This document shows, in pieces, positions 1 through 5,798 of a stretch of 5,798 nt of DNA. Both the position numbers and the translations under genes were made by a program. How positions within the stretch are numbered: position 1 is the first letter of the stretch; the number at the start of each line of letters is the position of its first letter. This stretch comes from M3007 sp964392655 (GTDB lineage: Bacteria > Bacteroidota > Bacteroidia > Chitinophagales > Saprospiraceae), in NCBI GenBank assembly GCA_964392655.1, contig CAYMQY010000250.1, forward strand, positions 1 through 5,798. Reading direction: 5' to 3'. The notes beneath the pieces were generated by a model. The model was not told the DNA's origin, did no database searches, and saw only the letters and a program-made list of their open reading frames with translations.

Positions 1-8
1 CTACCCGC

Positions 9-932
9 TCAGTAATTCTCAAACCAGGCGAACGTGTCCCGGATAATCCGCTCCTTTTCCTGCTGAATAAACTGCAGATACGCCTCGGCTACCGGCGAAA
101 GCCTTTTGGCCGACAGCCACACGAGATGCCAGTGCGTGATCACCGGCAGACCTTTGTACGGGATGATTTCCAGGTCATGGCTTTTCAATTCATTTTTGAT
201 GCCGATCAAGGGCATGATGGAATACCCCAGCCCGGCGATGAGCGCCTGTTTCAGGGCCTCGTTGGAGGTCAGTTCGATCTTCTTGTAGGTTGGCCAGTTT
301 TCCTTTTCCATAAACTGCTCCATGGAGTTGCGCGTAGCCGAACCAAACTCGCGAAAAAGCAAAGGATACCGCTCCAGCAAGGTGCGTACCGGCATCCGGG
401 GGCTGCGTTTGATGCCCGTGCTGCCTACCAGAAACAGTTTGTTCTGAAGCAATTTCACCGTGCTGAGTTTCAGGTGTTCGGGCACCACGGAAACTAAGGA
501 AAAATCCACTTCATTTTGCTCGAGGTTCCGGACGACCTGGCTTTTGTTGGTCACGTCCATGACCAGGTCTACCGCAGGGTGCAGGCGCAAAAAGTCCGAC
601 AAAAAATAGGGCATCACATACTTCCCCGTCGAGGCTGTGGATATTTTTAGCCGCCCGGAAAGGTGGCCCCTGAACGCTTTGGTTTTGTAGTTGATCGCGT
701 CCAGTTCATCCAGAATCTTTAGCGCGGATTCGGCTATTTCCTGCCCGAAATCCGTCACGTAAAGTTTTTTTCCTACCACCTCCGTCAAGGGAATCGGGAA
801 CTGATCCTGAAATTTTTTGAGCTGTATGGACACTGCCGGCTGTGTCAGAAACAGCTCCTGCGATGCCTTGGTAATACTTTGACAATGAACAATTTTAGTG
901 AATATCCGCAACTGATTCAAGGTGTATTCCAT
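9..932 (-). CDS. LysR-type transcriptional regulator, CbbR-like
   Basis: This 307-residue protein has the usual LysR-family length and layout. An N-terminal winged helix-turn-helix covers about residues 4-62, with recognition helix TQPAVSIQLKKFQ at 30-42 and the wing around GKKLYVT at 54-60. A linker helix follows at about 63-90, then a two-lobed effector-binding domain from about 91 to 300. The start of that domain, STASTGKYVMPYFL at 98-111, resembles the STAKYFAP segment of CbbR-type regulators, which sense metabolites of central carbon metabolism. The effector here is unknown. The start ATG at 930-932 leads straight into the conserved HTH and no earlier start is needed. The gene is divergent from a small membrane protein and an isocitrate dehydrogenase, and LysR regulators commonly control the divergent neighbour and repress themselves. 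Control of those genes is therefore a reasonable inference. Family assignment is firm; the subfamily is a guess from sequence resemblance. Confidence 0.95.
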   Translation of the reverse strand: MEYTLNQLRIFTKIVHCQSITKASQELFLTQPAVSIQLKKFQDQFPIPLTEVVGKKLYVTDFGQEIAESALKILDELDAINYKTKAFRGHLSGRLKISTASTGKYVMPYFLSDFLRLHPAVDLVMDVTNKSQVVRNLEQNEVDFSLVSVVPEHLKLSTVKLLQNKLFLVGSTGIKRSPRMPVRTLLERYPLLFREFGSATRNSMEQFMEKENWPTYKKIELTSNEALKQALIAGLGYSIMPLIGIKNELKSHDLEIIPYKGLPVITHWHLVWLSAKRLSPVAEAYLQFIQQEKERIIRDTFAWFENY

Positions 933-956
933 AACTATCGTTTATGATTTTCATTG

Positions 957-964
957 CAAAGATA
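957..964 (-). promoter_or_regulatory. Bacteroidota-type -7 box for the LysR gene
   Basis: The minus strand reads TATCTTTG, an exact match to the TAnnTTTG -7 consensus of Bacteroidota primary sigma factor promoters. It lies 24 bases upstream of the regulator's ATG. A matching TTTG-like -33 box is not obvious upstream, so only the -7 element is supported. Confidence 0.5.
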
Positions 965-980
965 AATTATTGCTTATTGG
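962..980. promoter_or_regulatory. candidate LysR operator in the divergent intergenic region
   Basis: The AT-rich centre of the 94-base divergent region holds a small dyad, ATAA-A-TTAT (962-970). It overlaps a direct repeat of TTATTG at 967-972 and 974-979. The stretch 963-976 reads TAA-N8-TTA, which fits the loose TNA-N7/8-TNA pattern described for CbbR regulators. The dyad overlaps the -7 box of the LysR gene, as expected for autorepression. Such AT-rich patterns arise easily by chance, so this is a weak call. For the rightward genes, CACCTTTG at 990-997 is one mismatch from the -7 consensus and lies about 30 bases before the small protein's ATG. Confidence 0.25.
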
Positions 981-1026
981 TTGGTGACGCACCTTTGCCG
1001 GAAATAACAGCAAAATATTTACACCA

Positions 1027-1314
1027 ATGCAAGATCATACCATATCAACCCGCCACCTGGAACCGCAGCGTTCCCGAGCCCGCCTGTCCATTCGGTCGGG
1101 CTTGAATTTTCGCCATCAACTGCCGGTTCTTGCCCTGTGCGCCGTACCGGCTGCGGCACTGCTTTTCTCGGCGATGTCGCAGTTCCTGTTCTTTCGGGAA
1201 CTGGCCCTGACCAGCCTCATCATCGGCCTGACCTGGTTTATCAAAACACAGCAGACGGACAGGCCGCAAATCACCAGGGAAAGTAGCCGCAACACCATTT
1301 CTTCAAAAAAATAA
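1027..1314 (+). CDS. small predicted membrane protein of unknown function
   Basis: I do not recognise this 95-residue protein. It has a basic, arginine-rich N-terminal part (residues 1-31). Two closely spaced hydrophobic stretches follow, about 32-55 (LPVLALCAVPAAALLFSAM and onward) and 58-72 (LALTSLIIGLTWFI), joined by a short FRE turn. The C-terminal tail is polar and ends in SSKK. This suggests a helical hairpin in the inner membrane with both ends on the same side, probably cytoplasmic given the positive charges. Codon use is G/C-rich at third positions, like the neighbouring genes, which favours real coding. The stop is 10 bases before the isocitrate dehydrogenase ATG, so the two are probably co-transcribed. 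It is divergent from the LysR gene. Shorter antisense frames exist in the same stretch but lack this context. No function can be assigned. Confidence 0.55.
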   Translation: MQDHTISTRHLEPQRSRARLSIRSGLNFRHQLPVLALCAVPAAALLFSAMSQFLFFRELALTSLIIGLTWFIKTQQTDRPQITRESSRNTISSKK

Positions 1315-1324
1315 CTCAATCGTC

Positions 1325-2758
1325 ATGCAAAAAATAACCATCGCAAAGGGCGACGGCATCGGCCCTGAAATCATGGATGCCACCCTCAAAATACTGAAAG
1401 CAGCCAACGCCCGGGTCATCTTCGAGGAAATTGAAATCGGCGAGCAGGTGTACCTCTCTGGAAATACCAGCGGCATCGGAAAAGAAGCGTGGAACAGCAT
1501 CCGCCAAAACAAGGTTTTCCTGAAAGCGCCGATCACGACGCCGCAAGGAGGCGGCTACAAAAGCCTCAACGTGACCATGCGCAAGGCCCTCGGCCTCTAC
1601 GCCAACATCCGGCCATGCAAGAGTTACCACCCGTTTGTGGCCACCAAACATCCCCAGATGGATGTGGTGATTATCCGCGAAAACGAGGAGGACCTGTACG
1701 CCGGAATCGAGCACCGCCAAACCGACGAAGTGGTGCAGTGCCTGAAACTGATTTCCCGGCCCGGCTGCGAAAAAATCATTCGCTACGCCTTCGAGTATGC
1801 CCGCCTGTACAAGCGCAAGAAGGTGAGTTGTTTCGTGAAAGACAACATCATGAAACACACCGACGGGCTGTTTCACCAGGTGTTCAGGGAAATTGCAGCC
1901 GAGTATCCGGACATCCAGGCCGACAACTGGATCATTGACATCGGCGCCGCCAGGCTGGCCGATACGCCCGAAATATTCGAGGTGATTGTCACGCCCAACC
2001 TGTACGGGGACGTGGTATCCGACATTGCGGCCCAAATATCCGGCTCGGTCGGTATGGCCGGCTCGGCCAATATCGGCGAACTGTGCGCCATGTTCGAAGC
2101 CATTCACGGCTCTGCGCCCGATATCGCCGGCAAGGACATCGCCAACCCTTCCGGCCTGCTCCAGTCGGCCATTATGATGCTCAACCACATCGGCCAGCAG
2201 GACGTAGCGGAATTGATCAAAAACGCCTGGTCCTGTGCCATCGAGGACGGCATCCACACCGCCGATATTTTCAAGGACGGCACAAGCCGGCAACGCGCAG
2301 GCACCCGCGCATTTGCCGACGCCGTCATCAGCCGGCTCGGCCAAAAACCCAAACAGATGCAGGTGGCCGAATTTGACAAAGGCGTACAGCTCAACCTGCC
2401 GAAGTACCGGCGCAAACCGGCGTCCAGCAAAGTGCTCAAAGGGGTAGACATTTTTGTGGACTGGAAGGGCGGCGACGCCAACCTGCTCGCCGCACAACTT
2501 TCCAGACTCAACAGGGACATCTCCCTTACCATGATTACCAACCGCGGCGTGAAAGTATGGCCCGAGGGCTTTGAGGAAACGTTTTGCACCGACCACTGGC
2601 GCTGCCGTTTTGAAGTAAAAAACGGCAAACCCGCCGAAAAAAGCAGTGTGCTCGAACTCCTCTCGCAGGCTCTGCAAGAGCAGATTGATGTGATCAAAAC
2701 GGAGAATTTGTACGAGTTCGACGGCGTAAAAGGCTACTCGTTAGGTCAGGGGCAGTAA
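1325..2758 (+). CDS. icd: isocitrate dehydrogenase, Thermus/Rickettsia type with C-terminal extra domain, probably NAD-dependent
   Basis: This 477-residue enzyme converts isocitrate to 2-oxoglutarate and CO2 in the cytoplasmic TCA cycle. The decarboxylating-dehydrogenase fold covers about residues 1-340. Isocitrate-contacting residues are visible: S80, N82 and R86 in KSLNVTMRKALG, R96 in NIRP and R118 in IIREN. Catalytic Y125 (DLYAG) and K172 (FVKDN) are present, and metal ligands D229 and D233 lie in NLYGDVVSD. The cofactor loop HGSAPDIAGKDIANP at 261-275 has D266-I267. NADP enzymes have Lys-Tyr at that place, while isopropylmalate and NAD-isocitrate dehydrogenases have Asp-Ile. NAD+ use is therefore inferred. 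Residues from about 345 to 477, with GVDIFVDW, ITNRGVKVWP and DHWRCRF, match the extra domain of the Thermus thermophilus enzyme and the Rickettsia enzymes. The length matches those (about 475-495). The start leads directly into the conserved ITIAKGDGIGPEI. Isopropylmalate dehydrogenase is unlikely because of the SLNVTMR substrate motif and the extra domain. Confidence 0.95.
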   Translation: MQKITIAKGDGIGPEIMDATLKILKAANARVIFEEIEIGEQVYLSGNTSGIGKEAWNSIRQNKVFLKAPITTPQGGGYKSLNVTMRKALGLYANIRPCKSYHPFVATKHPQMDVVIIRENEEDLYAGIEHRQTDEVVQCLKLISRPGCEKIIRYAFEYARLYKRKKVSCFVKDNIMKHTDGLFHQVFREIAAEYPDIQADNWIIDIGAARLADTPEIFEVIVTPNLYGDVVSDIAAQISGSVGMAGSANIGELCAMFEAIHGSAPDIAGKDIANPSGLLQSAIMMLNHIGQQDVAELIKNAWSCAIEDGIHTADIFKDGTSRQRAGTRAFADAVISRLGQKPKQMQVAEFDKGVQLNLPKYRRKPASSKVLKGVDIFVDWKGGDANLLAAQLSRLNRDISLTMITNRGVKVWPEGFEETFCTDHWRCRFEVKNGKPAEKSSVLELLSQALQEQIDVIKTENLYEFDGVKGYSLGQGQ

Positions 2759-2796
2759 GCGGGAAATTACAGGTAAACACATTCCTCCAAGTTGAG

Positions 2797-5625
<2,829 letters not shown>

Positions 5626-5677
5626 AGTGCGCGGGTAAACAATTTGCGCCGCAGATTGGTTGCCGCGGCGGAAAGCG

Positions 5678-5693
5678 CGAAGATAGGTATCTT
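5678..5693. promoter_or_regulatory. dyad overlapping a promoter-like box upstream of uvrA
   Basis: The sequence AAGATA-GG-TATCTT at 5680-5693 is a perfect inverted repeat with 6-bp arms and a 2-base centre. On the minus strand TATCTTCG at 5678-5685 is one base from the TAnnTTTG -7 consensus and lies 52 bases before the uvrA ATG. A repressor bound to the dyad would block this box. Whether it is a LexA-type site is unknown, because Bacteroidota LexA operators are not something I can recognise by eye. Confidence 0.3.
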
Positions 5694-5798
5694 GCTAATG
5701 GCTGAATTTGTAAAATTGTTTGCCGCTTTCAACGCAGGCGGGGTAAGTGCTCTGTTAAAAATGTACTCAACCCGACTACAAAAAGCCCCTTTCGCGCC

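Noticed and set aside
1316..2677. A 453-codon open frame antisense to the isocitrate dehydrogenase gene.
   Set aside because: The plus-strand product has every catalytic motif of its family. The antisense frame is open because of G/C-rich codon bias, and its translation shows no recognisable domain.
5626..5798. Possible further gene at the right edge (for example the minus-strand frame 5445-5732).
   Set aside because: That frame overlaps the start of uvrA in another phase and gives no recognisable protein. The 173 bases upstream of uvrA appear to be non-coding control region.

Overview
The window looks like a piece of a Bacteroidota chromosome, perhaps a Saprospiria or Chitinophagia relative. 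It has moderately high GC, no Shine-Dalgarno sequences ahead of its starts, and an upstream box matching the Bacteroidota TAnnTTTG promoter element. The protein sequences also fit that phylum. The assignment is inferred from memory of family sequences, not from a search. An exact run of 100 N at 4129-4228 shows this is a scaffold with an unresolved gap.

Left part (1-2758): a LysR-type regulator of the CbbR-like kind lies on the minus strand. It is divergent, across a 94-base AT-rich control region, from a plus-strand pair. That pair is an unrecognised 95-residue protein with two predicted membrane segments, followed 10 bases later by an isocitrate dehydrogenase of the Thermus/Rickettsia type with the extra C-terminal domain. 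The dehydrogenase carries Asp-Ile in the cofactor loop where NADP enzymes of this type have Lys-Tyr, so it is predicted to use NAD+. The divergent layout suggests that the regulator controls the small protein and the dehydrogenase, linking a TCA-cycle step to a metabolite signal.

Right part (2797-5625): uvrA, the damage-recognition ATPase of nucleotide excision repair, lies on the minus strand and converges on the dehydrogenase gene with 38 bases between the stop codons. A 13-bp inverted repeat covers the uvrA stop. The assembly gap falls in the first ATPase half and hides its signature motif and a zinc-binding pair. Upstream of uvrA is a perfect 6-bp-arm dyad overlapping a promoter-like box.

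The most interesting thing here is a 204-bp element (4636-4839) inside uvrA. It has GC-rich inverted-repeat ends and a more AT-rich core, resembling a miniature palindromic mobile element. It is exactly 68 codons long and open in the uvrA frame, adding residues 263-330 to a loop between the UvrB-binding domain and the first zinc module. It resembles in principle the Rickettsia palindromic elements that insert in frame into proteins. No CRISPR array, tRNA, rRNA, transposase gene or novel defence system is visible.
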